From positions 14,780,892 to 14,844,891 of the forward strand of contig OX421964.1 in the NCBI GenBank assembly GCA_949128115.1: DNA of 64,000 bases. The letters are read 5' to 3'. The stretch's first letter is position 1. Every line of letters starts with the position of its first letter. The DNA is from Anaspis maculata (Eukaryota; Arthropoda; Insecta; Coleoptera; Scraptiidae). Below are positions 34,222 through 45,993 of the stretch, one piece after another. The notes beneath the pieces were generated by a model, which saw only the letters and a program-made list of their open reading frames with translations, ran no database searches and was not told the DNA's origin. The position numbers were made by a program, and so were the translations under genes.

Positions 34222-34238
34222 GGCCCTTCTAAGGGCCA
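34222..34238 (+). terminator. histone-type mRNA 3' stem-loop consensus match
   Basis: GGCCCTTCTAAGGGCCA fits the known histone 3' stem-loop pattern GGYYYUUYUNARRRCCA at every position and is followed by CAAAATACC and an A-rich purine stretch. It lies about 190 bp after the stop of the gag-like gene. Whether it works as a processing signal cannot be told from sequence. Confidence 0.5.
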
Positions 34239-34536
34239 CAAAATACCTTAAAACAAAGACAATGATTCGACTCTTTCGATGTGAGATATTGAAAAACGTT
34301 CATTATAAGAGTAGATACTTCATCATCAAAACAATAAATGAATGATCAACCTTGATGTTGTACAATTCCACCGAACTCTAGAATTTTACCCACAGTAATG
34401 AGGGCTATTCTATATCTTCCTAAGGACTCGTTAACGTAGATAGGTATAGAGGATTTATAAACAGAGACAAATATAGCATACACATAATGACCTCGTTACG
34501 AGATACAGAATAGGCGTGAGTAAGTTCAGTGCTCAC
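34239..34536. other. no gene recognised
   Basis: AT-rich spacer. AATAAATG near 34,332 could serve as a conventional polyadenylation signal for the gag-like gene. Confidence 0.35.
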
Positions 34537-34932
34537 CAATTAAAGTGGAACACCTGAAAATTTTGGTCAAATTAAAATGGTCCTATTTTCCCAAGAAAAA
34601 ACCGAATTGTATTGTTTTTTTTCCTGGACAGCTGATGTTAGACTACAGCATTACAGAATTCTTTCTTGTTGCAAGCATGTCATATTATTTGAACATGGTG
34701 TAGTAGTGAAGTACTGCACCCCTCCCCATCTGCGAAAAAATTGTTTTGAATTTTTTCAACTCGTTATGGAAAAACATTGAACCCATACCTCGAAACGGTT
34801 TTTTAGGTTTTCGTCTATCTTTGTTAATTTATTTTATTTTTTTTTATTTATTGTTGTACTGCACCCAACAGGCAGAAAAGCCCAGTTAAAGGGTGAGGGA
34901 TACCAGAGACAAATCCGAGAGGGGGTACATAC

Positions 34933-35695
34933 TTAGGAAAAAACCTTCGCCTTTATGTCGGACAGAGAACAGTTGAAGAGATCAACCTCGCTCTCATAAG
35001 CAGAGTAATTGACAATCATCTGATAGAGAGGAGATGCCACTAGGATGTTGGTTCTAGCTGTGGGAAGGTGGAATAAACTGTGTGATCTAGAGGAAAGCCG
35101 AGGAACACTGAGACCCACAGCACCAAGAAAATCAGGGCAATCCAACGCGTTGCTAAATAGGCCAAAAAGAAAATGGATTGACTGGAACACTCTTCGAGAC
35201 TTTAAAGATGACAGGTTGAACCGCTCCAACATGATCTCCTGAGGAAAACCACGTGGAGGGTATTGGTTGTCCAGTATAAAATAAGCCGCTTTCAAAAACC
35301 TCCTCTGAACTCTCTCCAAATCATTGACGAAGGAGTCATAAATCGGACTCCAGACAAGAGAGGCGTATTCAAGTTTGGACCGGACAAAAGAAACATACAA
35401 GGCTTTCAGTGTTTCAACGTTGGTAAATGCCTTTGAGTTTCTCAGCACAAAGCCAAGACTTTTGTATGCCGAGCTCGAGACATAACTGATGTGCTCTTTG
35501 AAGGATAGACCGCCGTCAAAAACTACCCCAAGGTCCTTCACCGTCCGAGGTCTCTGCAATATTTCTCCCCCCAAAGTGTAGTCGAAAACGACGTTTGCAT
35601 GTTTTCTGCTACATAACGCTGCACTTGATCTCACATTGATCGGCAAGCCATTCTCACTGCACCAAGCAACAACTGTATTGAGATCTGCCTGCAGG
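34933..35695 (-). pseudogene. LINE ORF2 C-terminal part (after the RT catalytic core)
   Basis: The frame reads LQADLNTVVAWCSENGLPIN, then DLGVVFDGGLSFKEHI, then SLGFVLRNSK and SKLEYASLVWSP and on to the stop. These are the standard motifs C-terminal to the catalytic YADD in jockey/CR1-type LINEs. It is open to a normal stop at 34933. Its first residues are the direct continuation of the frame that breaks off at 37515, separated by the 5-bp-TSD element, so the copy cannot make a complete protein. Confidence 0.8.
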
Positions 35696-35700
35696 CGCCC

Positions 35701-37510
35701 CACACAGGCGGAATTTAAAAAAATCGTGGACAAAATTAAATTTTAATTTTTTTTGATTTTTTTTTGCAGGAATTCGCTTAAAATAGCTAGATTGAATGTA
35801 ATTCTTCAAAAATCACCAAAAAAAACTTCTTTTTGCGAACAGAAATAAAATAAATGTTTTAGAACGTCGCGTAGACCTCATGGAAAAATTATTTCGTATA
35901 AAATGTTTTTTTGACACGTAGATTTGGTTGAAAATCCAGTATATTGTAGATATTCAATAAAGTATCAGATGATCCTATAGCTAAATTCCATTTAATTGAT
36001 TCCGAGTTTAGCGAGTAGGGCGGAGAGAAGGTGTATTTCCAGTTATTCGGCGAAAATTTTGTAATGTACGTAACTGGTCCAATACCAAGCTCCAGATTAC
36101 AGGAAAAATAGTGGAAAAAAGTCTCCTTGGGTTGATGAGGGTAGTTAGTGGGGTTTCAAAATTTATTGACTTTACATTCTCCAAAACAGCTCTGTCAAAA
36201 TTATTAAAAGATTTTCTCACTATCTTTCCTATACCTCCTTCACAGCTTGTGGACAAGTTTCACTACTTTTGAGAATCATTCATTTTTTTGGTTTTCGATG
36301 ACAAGTCCTGGTCGTCACATCCGGTAACTTGTTTGATTTGGCTTAGCAAATGGCTTGCACTTATCCATGAAGTTAGGAGCTTGACAAAATTGTAAGATAC
36401 GAACTAGCTTATTTTTTTGCTACGCCTACGGTAATAAACTCTGATCGGGAATCTAAAATTAAAGTATTGGTTGAAAAAAACTAAATTTTTGTCTTGATAA
36501 TTAAGAATTAAGGTACACATACAGGGTGTTACACTTTTTTTGTCAATATTTCAGGAGATAGTAGAGTATCAAAAAATATGTGGACTTTCTCGAAAAAAAA
36601 ACATCGGAAACGCATTATATCGGAGATAGAGGTTTTCAAAGTTGAGTTTTGCAAAGGATTTTTTTTTATTACTTCGAGTTCAATCAATGAATTTTTGATA
36701 AAATTTGGTACACATCATAAGTTGATGTATGCATACAAGATGGTCATATTGGTTTTTGTCACATCTCGAAAATTGTAACTTTTTATTTTTTATTATTTTT
36801 CTTTCATTTGCGAAACTACTTATTTTTCGATGCTCTACCATATTCTCAAATATTGAAAAAAAAGTGAAACACTCTGTATAGGAGAAGCGGTTCAATAGAG
36901 CCAAGTTTTCAAATTTGGTTAAAATTCGAGTGGTGCGTTATTTTGCGATTTTATGTACTCCAAAGTCAACAAAAAAATTAGTTTCTCGTAATATAGCAAG
37001 TTATAGCAAAATATGTTGCCTGGAACATGTACAGTATACCTTTTGGCATATAAAAATATAAAAATCGCTGCTCGATCGTGCTCGATAGGATACTTTTTGT
37101 CTACAGGTAAACAAAAATTCACTTTTTTCGAAGATTGAAAACTCTACTTCAAATATTATTTTTTGGGGATGACCAGTGGATATTTTCCAATGAAATATCT
37201 ATATGTAAATGTAATACAGACCTCCTGCTATAGACTCCATATATTTGGATTGAATAAATTCACATGGCAATGCGTCGAGGGCCATTCGAAACGAGTAAGA
37301 AAAAGTCCAAAACTGATAACTGGTGACAGCTTTTTTTCAGCATGAACTTCATATCGCTGTATCTTTTTTATCCTTGCACCTGTTAAGCTGAGGGTACCTG
37401 ATAATTATAGCTAGATTATCCAAGAATATTTTAAAGTGGATAGTTCCTGATCAACCCAATATTTTTATTTTTGGTTTTTGTCCACGATTTTTTGAAATTC
37501 CGCCTGTGTG
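35701..37510. mobile_element. TIR element inserted in the LINE, 5-bp duplication
   Basis: CACACAGGCGGAATTT at 35701 is mirrored at 37510, extending over about 35 bp to include ATCGTGGACAAAA. The flanks are CGCCC on both sides (35696-35700, 37511-37515). Removing one copy restores an uninterrupted LINE reading frame (DCGR followed by LQADL). The 1.81-kb interior has no recognisable transposase. Confidence 0.85.
36520..36878. mobile_element. MITE nested in the 5-bp-TSD element
   Basis: TACAGGGTGTTACACTTTTT at the left pairs with AAAAAAAAGTGAAACACTCT and GTA at the right; inner blocks TCAATATTTCAGGAGATAGT pair with the right arm near 36,840. Confidence 0.75.
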
Positions 37511-38460
37511 CGCCCGCAGTCTGCGAGGAAAGACACCACACTAAAAACCTTCAAGTCGTCTGCATAAAGCAAGTACCTCGCATTGATGTTCATAACTATA
37601 TCGTTTATAAAAAGGATAAAAAACAAGGGACCTAGCACAGAACCCTGAGGAACTCCGGAAGCCTGTAAAAACCTGCGGGATCTGAAGCCCTTAAGGTAGA
37701 CGTATTGGTACCTGTTACAAAGATAGGAGCGAAACAAGGATATTAGTGGGTCAGAAAGTCCATAAGAACTCAATTTGCGGAGCAAGATGCCGTGGTCTAG
37801 TCTGTCAAATGCCTTCGAGAAATCAGTATATATGGCATCAACCTGTTGTCCACCATCAATTTTTTCACTGAGGTATTGGGTGAAGTTTGCAAGATTGGTC
37901 ACAGTGGAACGAGCCCTCATGAAACCATGCTGATGAACAGTGACGGAGTGAGATACATGACTAGATATGAGGCCATGCAAAATCGTTTCAAACACCTTGG
38001 AAAAATTGTTCAAAAGAGCAATGGGCCTGTAGTTCGTGACCTCCGCCCTGTTACCTTTCTTGAATATGGGACACAGACGAGAAGTTTTCCAGATTGAGGG
38101 GAAATGAGACGTTTCGAGAATCAAATTGAAAATGGTCTCCAAAGGACTGACAAGAATCCAGCGGCAATCTCTGATTAGAAAAGCGGGTATCTGATCTGGA
38201 CCTGCTGTGCAACCATTTTTCAACTTCGCAATGGCACGCATTATGTCATCTTGGCCGATTCGCTTTATAGATAGGTGATTCAGAGAATAATCGGGCGAGG
38301 CTGGTGCACTAAAAGAACCGCTACCGGAGGCAGCGAAAGACTCAGAAAAACAGTCAGCAAACGAATCGACTACCTGCTGCAAGTTAGAAGTTGAGCCCTC
38401 CCCAAACTTCATGACTGTTGGTATGCCATGACCCCCCTGCTGGATTTTACAAATGACCAG
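37511..38460 (-). pseudogene. LINE ORF2 reverse-transcriptase domain
   Basis: Reading from about 38,460 downward the frame shows FWSFVKSSR, GPDQIPAFLIRDC, WKTSRLCPIFKKGNR, NYRPIALLNN, DFSKAFDRLDHGIL, GVPQGSVLGPLFFILFINDI and LLYADDLKVF. These are the RT palm motifs including the catalytic aspartates (DFSKAFD and YADD). The known role is target-primed reverse transcription. The copy starts within the segment before the RT and is cut after DCGR by the TIR element, so it is broken at both sides. Confidence 0.85.
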
Positions 38461-39625
38461 AATTGTTTTGGATTCTGCCTGATGTTAGTCTCAACATTCC
38501 TTGAGTAAAGTCTGTGAGCTCCCTGTATATCACTGTTTAGAGAAGTTTATCACTGTTTGTTAATTACAGGGTGATCTCAAAAAAGTGATATTTCAGGCTT
38601 TCAATGTATTAACTTCTTTCATTGTTATCCAATTTTAAACATCTTTGGCTCATATTGAAGCTGAAACTTCAGGCGAGAACGTTGTGTGGTCAAAACTTTC
38701 TAAAGACAAGAATTCAATAAAAGGGGACGTATCAGAAGAATGCGAAACAGCTTCCGAGTATCTGTTTGATGTAAGACATGAAAAAATTGAAACTTGTCCT
38801 CAGAGGATACGCTAATTTGGACCATTTCGACCTGATTTTCGCTTTAGTTGTCTAAGAAATATCCGTGGTAGAATCAAAACTTAACTGCGTGTTTTCGCGG
38901 AAAAATCGCATCTCTTATTTACCTGAAGGCGGCCGTAACCCAAGTTACAAAATGCACAACAATTTTAAAAATTCTCCTTGGAAATAAAACACGTATACCT
39001 GCCAGTTTTGAATTGTGTTACTTGGGTTACGGCCGCCTACAGGTAAATAAGGGAAGCGATTTTTCCGCGAAAACACGCAATTGAGTTTTAATTCTACCAC
39101 GGACATTTCTTGGGCAACTAAATCGAAAAGCAGATCGAAATGATCCGAATTAGCGGATCCTTTGAAGACACGTTTCAATTTGTTTCTATCTGTTATTAAA
39201 CGAACAGTCGGAAGCTATTTCGCATTCGGGTCACTTCTGAGACGTCCCGTTATATTGAATTGTTGAATTGTTGTCTTCAATAACAACCTCTGACCTCACA
39301 ACGTTCTCGCTTGAAATTTTAGCTTCAATATGAGCCAAAGATGTTTAAAATCGGATAACAATGAAAGAAGTTATCATTGAAAGCCTAAAATATCACTTTT
39401 TCGAGATCACCCTGTAATTAACAAAGATGGACAAAAACCCAAGAAACCGTTCCGAGGTATGGGTTTAGTGTTTCTCCAGAACGAGTTGAAAAAATTCGAA
39501 AAAATGTTTTCGCGGATCGGTAGGGGTGCAAACTTTACATTTTTTGCAGTACCTCACTACTACATCCTGTATAAATAATATGAAAAGCTTGTAACAAGAA
39601 AGAATTATATCATGCTGTAGTCTAA

Positions 39626-39775
39626 GGGCCAGATCCCAAGTCCGAGTTGCAACCCGCGCAGCGTGGCGCAAGTAGTCACGTGATCCAATAATGGCATGCT
39701 CATTGGCACAGAGGGATCACGTGACTACTTGCGCCACGCTGCGCGGGTTGCAACTTGGACTTGAAATTCAGCCCC
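39626..39775. mobile_element. MITE, about 150 bp, in the right foldback arm
   Basis: GTTGCAACCCGCGCAGCGTG and GCGCAAGTAGTCACGTGAT are mirrored by ATCACGTGACTACTTGCGCC and ACGCTGCGCGGGTTGCAAC. It is GC-rich relative to the host element, absent from the left arm, and almost perfectly palindromic. Confidence 0.85.
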
Positions 39776-40019
39776 AAGACATTAGCTGTCTGGGAAAAAA
39801 ACTAATTGCGATTCGGTTTTTTCTTGAGAAAATACGACAATTTAAATTTGACCAAAATTTTCAGGTGTTCCACTTCAATTGTTGTATCTGTGAAATTGAA
39901 AACTGATTTTTTTTTTCAAGTCCTTATTTTCGAGATAGAGCTCATTAAAAAATGACGAGCTTGGGGGGGGGGACAAAATCTCGTCATTCCGGTATACAGA
40001 GTGTCTTAAAAGTATCGCA

Positions 40020-40210
40020 TTCCGAGTCCAGAGTGTTTTATATGAATAAACTTCGTAGGATCTTCTGTAGATAACTTTGTTACTAGATCCAAATAGATAA
40101 TGACATTACACAAGTGAGCGATATCGATGTTCTGGAACAATCCTCCGATGCTTATGCCACCAGGCATACACCCATACATTACATAGTATATAACCAATCA
40201 TACAATACAC
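40020..40210 (-). pseudogene. partial duplicate of the retrotransposon fragment at 41.5-41.7 kb
   Basis: GAATAAACTTCGTAGGATCT through CATACACCCATACATTACAT recurs at 41,529-41,660 with few differences, apart from an extra ~25-30 bp (GATAATGACATTACACAAGT...) here. Frames are broken. Confidence 0.65.
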
Positions 40211-40459
40211 ATCATCTCCCTCCTCAAGCTTATATAAGATCAACTCACTTTTAATTGTAGCAATTTTACAAATCATTAACTTAAATGTAACACAAAACCT
40301 ATTACCACAGAATAATAATACAGAAGCGACACTGACCACAAAAATCGGTTTCATCTAGTTGCCTACACCGAATTTAGTATTTCCATCAACTTCAAAATGA
40401 TAGGTAATCTTGACGTTTTCTGTCAGTTCCAAATTCGACTAGGTTTTGAACAACAAAAA

Positions 40460-40850
40460 ATGAGTGCGGCACGGGATTTTTTTTGTGCGGTACGTGGATG
40501 TGTGGATATTTCGTCCCTCAAAAAGACACCTTTTTCAATTTCCCAAAGGAAGCGGAAAGGTGTGATATATACCTAATTTCCAAGAAAGTGAAGGAAGAAA
40601 GTGAATAAAGGTAGCTGTTTTGTTAAGCAAAATTGTCTTATCTACCCCTTCTACATAATATATCTTATTCTTCAGAGCGACAATATGGCTAGAAGCTCGG
40701 CTAGAAGCTTGCAGCCGCGAAGACTTGACGAATAAAATTGGAGCGTCTCTTCGGGAAAATCAAAATACGTGCGGCTCATTTTTGTGATATGTACTTTCTG
40801 TTTTCAAATGATTAAAAGACCAGGCTTTGTTCCAATTATGTCCCCACAAT
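40460..40850 (+). pseudogene. degenerate THAP-domain sequence
   Basis: The ATG at 40460 begins a frame reading FCAVRGCVDISS, the C-x4-C start of a THAP domain. A one-base shift then gives FFNFPKEAER, the usual F-FP block. Further on, CGGCTCATTTTTGTG-like sequence suggests a damaged C-x2-H-F, and IKRPGFVPIM near 40,812 matches the terminal AVP-type box. The pieces are in the right order but not in one frame, so this is a decayed copy. Confidence 0.5.
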
Positions 40851-41171
40851 ATTCCCGCATGCGCCAAAAAGGAATAACCAGGATTCCAAAGGAAAGGATG
40901 GTAAATCTGACTATAGATTCCACTGACGGAAGACTTTCTCACCAAATATCAAGTAGGTAGTTGGTGTATTTTTTTCTGGAACATTTCAAATCTCTTGACA
41001 AGAATACTAGTCCCAAAACACCTGGCAGTTTCAAGGTCATAGAATCTGGTCATAGCAACAACAATGCTACAACAATAGAGTGTCGCTTCTGGTTTGATAT
41101 TCTGTGCTATTACTAAACAACTTCACTTTAAGCTTGACTTGGCTAACATAATCGAGTCAGAATGTAATTCA

Positions 41172-41741
41172 ATCAACATATTCATCAAACCTAGCAGGTG
41201 GTCGAATCGGTCGCCTAGGACGTAAGTTGTGTAACTCATTATTAATAGTAACTTCGTTTTGAACGGGAATATTATCCTGAATTGGAACATCATTCTGAAC
41301 AGGATGATTATTCACATCATTTTGAACAGGAACATTATTTTGAACACTCTCAAAAATATCATCATCATCAAAATGACTTTCAACGAGATATTTCCCTCTT
41401 GTAGGTCTCAAATGGTAAGTATTTCGTCTAAGTACAGTTCCTTTTTGATCTTGCACAATATAAGATCTCGGTGTATCATGTTTTTTAATGAATTCACCCC
41501 TTATCCATTCTTTTGTTTTAGTAGTTTTATATGAATAAACTTCGTAGGATCTTCTGTATATAACTTTATTACTAGATCTAAATGTTCTGGAACAATCCTC
41601 CGATGTTTTATGCCACCAGGCATACACCCATACATTACATAGTATACAACCAATCATACAATACACATCACAGTGTGTGTAATATAGAATCCACTCGAGA
41701 ACACGAGAAAAAAATTCCAAAAAATTATTGAAGCTTATCAT
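41172..41741 (-). pseudogene. Gypsy-type integrase C-terminal tail fragment
   Basis: The minus-strand frame reads TKEWIRGEFIKKHDTPRSYI, then GTVLRRNTYHLRPTRGKYLV, which is the GPY/F-like module at the end of Ty3/Gypsy integrases (W--G-i------RSY-v---G---RRN--hLrP). It is followed by an Asn/Val/Gln-rich linker and ends RPIRPPARFDEYVD. The N-terminal 50-60 residues of the open frame look unrelated. No catalytic DDE core is present, so this is a fragment. Confidence 0.7.
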
Positions 41742-42060
41742 TGAAGATACGGAGCATCAAAGAAAAGGATTTCGTCTCCCTCCATTTTCGTTATTCGAAA
41801 TGATATTCTGGAACTGCTTGTAATAGATTAATCTGTCGTTGCATCACCTTATGTTGAAGAGTCAAGTTAAGAATTGATCAACCGGACAACTCAAATTGTA
41901 GTTGCACTATTTAACATAATTTAAACTGTGATGAGTAGAGTTAATCCACCGGAGGCAAAGCTCCTTGCAAATAGATGGCCACTAGTGATGTAAAATCTCG
42001 CTACTTTTAGGTAATCATTTTTCATTAGTAATCGGTAGGTACTCTTCAATTTAATAATCG
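41742..42060. other. no gene recognised
   Basis: AT-rich spacer. Confidence 0.35.
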
Positions 42061-42067
42061 TTTCTCA

Positions 42068-42068
<1 letters not shown>

Positions 42069-42099
<31 letters not shown>
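42069..42099 (+). repeat. (AAT)n microsatellite
   Basis: About ten ATA/AAT trinucleotides in a row. A small hairpin (CATCGAAGTAATC / GATTACTTCGATG) follows at about 42,170-42,203. Confidence 0.95.
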
Positions 42100-42219
42100 T
42101 TATTGAATCATCTACAGGAAATATCCTATTTACAAGATGATGAACAAAATCGTTAACAAAATACTTTTCATCGAAGTAATCGTTGCTGATTACTTCGATG
42201 GAAAGTAAAAAGTAATAGG

Positions 42220-44280
42220 GGGGCGAAATCCTACCTAAAAAAACGCGGGGGGCTCAGGGGATTCGAGATCCCGGGATCGGATGCCCTTAATAACACTGAA
42301 TAAAAAAATGAAAATTGAGAATTTTTTTTTGGGCAGGTACTGAATGCGGAAATGTGGTCGCTTTTGAAGTAGGTAATCTTCGAGGTAATCATTTATGAAA
42401 GTAACGAATACTTCATCAAATGAGTAATCGGTACTTCGGGTCCCGGCGAGTACGATTTAGGTCAGTCATTGAAAGCATAATTCAGTAGAATAGCGAAAAT
42501 AAATAGTGTAGTTTGGAAAATTGGTGGAGATGTTCTCCAAAGCTTGCTGTATACTGTGTAAAAAGTCTTCATCGATAGGTGGTGTGGAATCGTCGTCATC
42601 TTGGATTATTGGTACAGTTCAAGTATTTTTTGCAGTTATCTCGATGAACAGCGATGCCATCAAAAAACGCCTATGACTCCTGAAAATCTGGCAGAAAAAC
42701 GTGGCTACCGAGGTGGCTACCAAGAAGACCGAGGCCTACTTTGAGGAGAAATTTATTCGATCACTCTTTATAACTTCGTGTATGTATTATTGTAATTTGA
42801 TGAGAAAGGGTACTTCTTGTCCGCATGTCCTAAGTTTCCGGCTTCTGAAATGCAACATTCATCGGCGATGCTGGTCGCGCCACACTGAATTGTTTTCATT
42901 GTAATTGTTCATCATTATTCCGTCGAAATTTTTGTTGTTTGGGACACAAGGTCATGAGGTATCCATTGGAGTGAACATTTTTCGCAAAAATCTTTCCGTC
43001 TAGGACTAGATGCTGTGACGGACGGACGGGCAGACAGACGGACAAAGCGACGACAGAATCGCCTTCCTGTTTGGAGAAGTGCGTTGAAAACAATCACCTA
43101 GCCCAGCTCACCCCCCCCCCCACGAGCGGCACGAGCCCCTTTCAACAATGATGGACACTTTTCATACCAAAATGCAAAAATGATATCAATGGGATATAAT
43201 GCGTTGAATTGCGATGTAAAATCTTTTCATCCAATGTATTGACGGCGGTTTCGTCTTTTCTATTTTTATTAGCAATTTTTTACCCGCCATCCAATAACTG
43301 AAAACCCCCGGGTGGATTTTTGGCGATTTTCGATATGTACCTAGTAGTAGAGCACTCAATTCTGAACAGAACATCAAATTTTCAGGACATTTATGATTTG
43401 TTCGAGTTTGAAATCTATCTTTCTTGTACTAACTGGTTCTCGACAGTGAAATCTAAATCAGAAAACAAATTGTCGAGAGCATATAACTGAAAGCAGGAAG
43501 CTATTAAATGTTGACGGTGCATGCAGTGAATTTTCTGTGGGGGTCGTACAAATTAAGAAATTCAGTAGAAAATATTGGAGTTTCTAAACTTTATCCAACT
43601 TTTTGAATAAAAATCATGTTTTGTTAATATCAACAATGAAAATATGGACACTACCCTTGGGGATAGTCACGCCGGCAGCAGAGCAGAGCAGCTTGTTCAG
43701 CTCTTCGTCGTTCGTTTCAAATAGTGCGTTCTCCTGACCCGACGGACGGCGCAGATGCAACATACACGCAACTGTCGCTATTTACTGCCAAATTTGAAAC
43801 ATCCAGACAAATATCGACTTTTCTATGAAATACCAGACTATTTCATGACCAGCCAATTTTCTATTTTGTATAGTTCTTCTTTACAAAATAATGAAAACAT
43901 TGGAAGTTCGTTGCTTACTTCGCAAATGATCCACAGTCTGTTAATCGCGATGTTGTCAGATTAGGCATGGCCGCCGTTACCAATAATAATTTATATTACA
44001 CTGTCACCTTAAATAGTCACTATAAAATTAATTAATTTTGCAAGATGTTCCCTTGCGCTTTTCTAGTTGGGAAATCTGATACTATACTGAATAAAATAAT
44101 AAAATTTGGTAATTACTATATTGGAATAATTGAACTTTATATTTCTTGTTCACTTGGCAACCCCGTACAAGGCTTCTGCCGTTCTCCTGCCTGGCTTCTG
44201 GGCCGGAAAGTCTTATGCAATCCGCAATACATTGATGTAGCAAGGATTGCCTAAAACGTACCGTGTGAGAGTGGCTCTCG
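42220..44280. other. no gene recognised
   Basis: AT-rich with a short GACGGACGGACGGGCAGACAG simple stretch near 43,015 and a 13-C tract near 43,115. Open frames here have no motif. Confidence 0.35.
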
Positions 44281-45993
44281 TAGTGGACGTGGTAGGAAAA
44301 AACAAGTTGCAAATGATGATAAAGCCAAACCACTTTGCAGGTTCGTAACTAGGACTTGAATAAACGATTTGACCCGCAGTGCTTTTTTTTTCGTCCCTTA
44401 GGATTTGAATGGCGCCCCTTTTTCAAAATGACGGATTTTATCTAGGGGCAGAAGGTATCTAATAGCCTGGTGATGTCCAGCTTTGTTAAAATATATGGAG
44501 CTATGTCTTGATCGGTTTCTGGGACATCAAACACTATTTAAAAAAATGGTGGAACATTGACATCTATCACAGGCAAATTTGGTGGAGGCGCCAAAATGAA
44601 TTTAGTACGGTCATAAGAAAATCGCTGTAACATTTTTATTTTTCAACCGATTTTAACACAAGACATTTAATTTTGTAGAAAAGTAAATTCTTCTTGTTAT
44701 CTTATACCTTTCATGGAAAAAGACATTGAGGAATGTAAAAAAAAAATTGAAAAATAGTTTGAAAAATCTTTTTTTTTTATTTCCATAAAAATTGCCTCAT
44801 TTGTAGATTTTGATGTGCCCTTTCTAAATTTGCACTTTTCCGATTTATATCTTCTCAGTGCGCACCGCCATCTTGGAAAAATGATATCTGAAAAGAAGGT
44901 TTTGACAATATCTGAATTTTAGTCCATGCAAGAATAAAATGTTCACACACGTATGAAAGTACATTCAATTCTCCACGATTTGACACCTAAATCATCTCTG
45001 TGCGACTCGGGGTTCTTGAGCTAGAGCTTCCGGAAGTATCAATTTCCGGTGTTAAATAGTGACCGCGCCTACCGGATTTCACCACTGGATCACCACCATG
45101 TCTCAATTTAGTTACCCATCAATAACGAGTCGTCATTTATCACAAATCATGAACAACGGTGGCCCTGGCACAGCCCCAAGAGGTGATTTTTATTCTTCTT
45201 GAACCGAAAATTGATACTTCCAGAAGGTCTAGCTCAAGAACCGCGGGTCGCATAGAGCTGGTTTAGGTGTCAAACTGAGGAGGATTGAACGTGCTTTCAT
45301 ATGTATATAAACATTTTAATGTCACAAAAGCCAAAATTCAGATATTGTCAAAAACTCCTTTTCAGACATCATTTATTCAATATGACGGCGCGTGCTGCAA
45401 AGATAGCAATCGGAAAAGTGCAAATTTAGAAAGGGCACATCAAAATCTACAAATGAGGCAATTTTCATGAAAATAAAAAAATAAAAAAATCTTTTTTCTT
45501 TCAATTAATTTTTTTATTTTTTCTTCAACATTCCTCAATGTCTTCTCAAATGGAACGTACAAGGTAACAAGAAGAATTCATTTTTCTACAAAATGAGATG
45601 TTTTGTATTAAAATCGGTTGAAAAATAAAAATGTTACAGCAATTTTCTTATGACAGTACTAAATTCCTTTTGGCGCCTCCACCAAATTTGCCTGCAGTGT
45701 ATGACAATGTTCCACCATTTTTTTAAATAGTATTTGATGTCCCAGAAACCGATTGAGACATAGCCCCATATATTTCTACTAAGCTGGACATCACTAGGCT
45801 ATTCGATACCTTCTGCCCCTAGATAAAATCCGCCATTTTGAAAAAAAGGCGGTATTCAAATCCTAAGGGACGAAAAGAAAAGCACTGCGGGTCAAATCGT
45901 TTATTCAGGTCTCAGTTGTAACTCTGCAAAGTGGTTTGCCTTTATCATCATTTGCAACTTATATTCCCTATTTCGGTTGTACCACGTCCACTA
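44281..45993. mobile_element. foldback element, 1.7 kb
   Basis: TAGTGGACGTGG (44281) is mirrored at 45993, and CAAGTTGCAAATGATGATAA pairs with TTATCATCATTTGCAACTT. Pairing continues through CCGCAGTGCTTTTT, GGCGCCTCCACCAAATTTGC-type blocks and GAGCTAGAGCTTCCGGAAGT. The unpaired centre (about 45,055-45,205) contains GTGGCCCTGGCACAGCCCCA. No coding content. Confidence 0.88.

Larger units (their letters stand above)
34830..38555 (-). mobile_element. 5'-truncated jockey/CR1-like LINE
   Basis: It is flanked by a 10-bp duplication, TTTGTTAATT (34820-34829 and 38556-38565). The minus strand carries reverse-transcriptase coding sequence and ends in an A-rich tail (AATAAATAAAAAAAAATAAA) next to the left duplication. 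Without the internal 1.8-kb insertion it is about 1.9 kb, so the 5' part (endonuclease and N-terminus of the RT) is missing. The uninterrupted site can be read from the mirror arm of the host foldback (39,410-39,425). Confidence 0.88.
34537..39881. mobile_element. foldback element enlarged by nested insertions
   Basis: CAATTAAAGTGGAACACCTG at the left is mirrored by CAGGTGTTCCACTTCAATTG at the right. The left arm is 34537-34819 and resumes at 38556-38950. The right arm runs from about 39,017 to 39,881. The unpaired centre is about 66 bp. The interruption in the left arm is a LINE with a 10-bp target duplication, and a MITE interrupts the right arm. Without the insertions the element would be about 1.4-1.5 kb. 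Confidence 0.85.
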
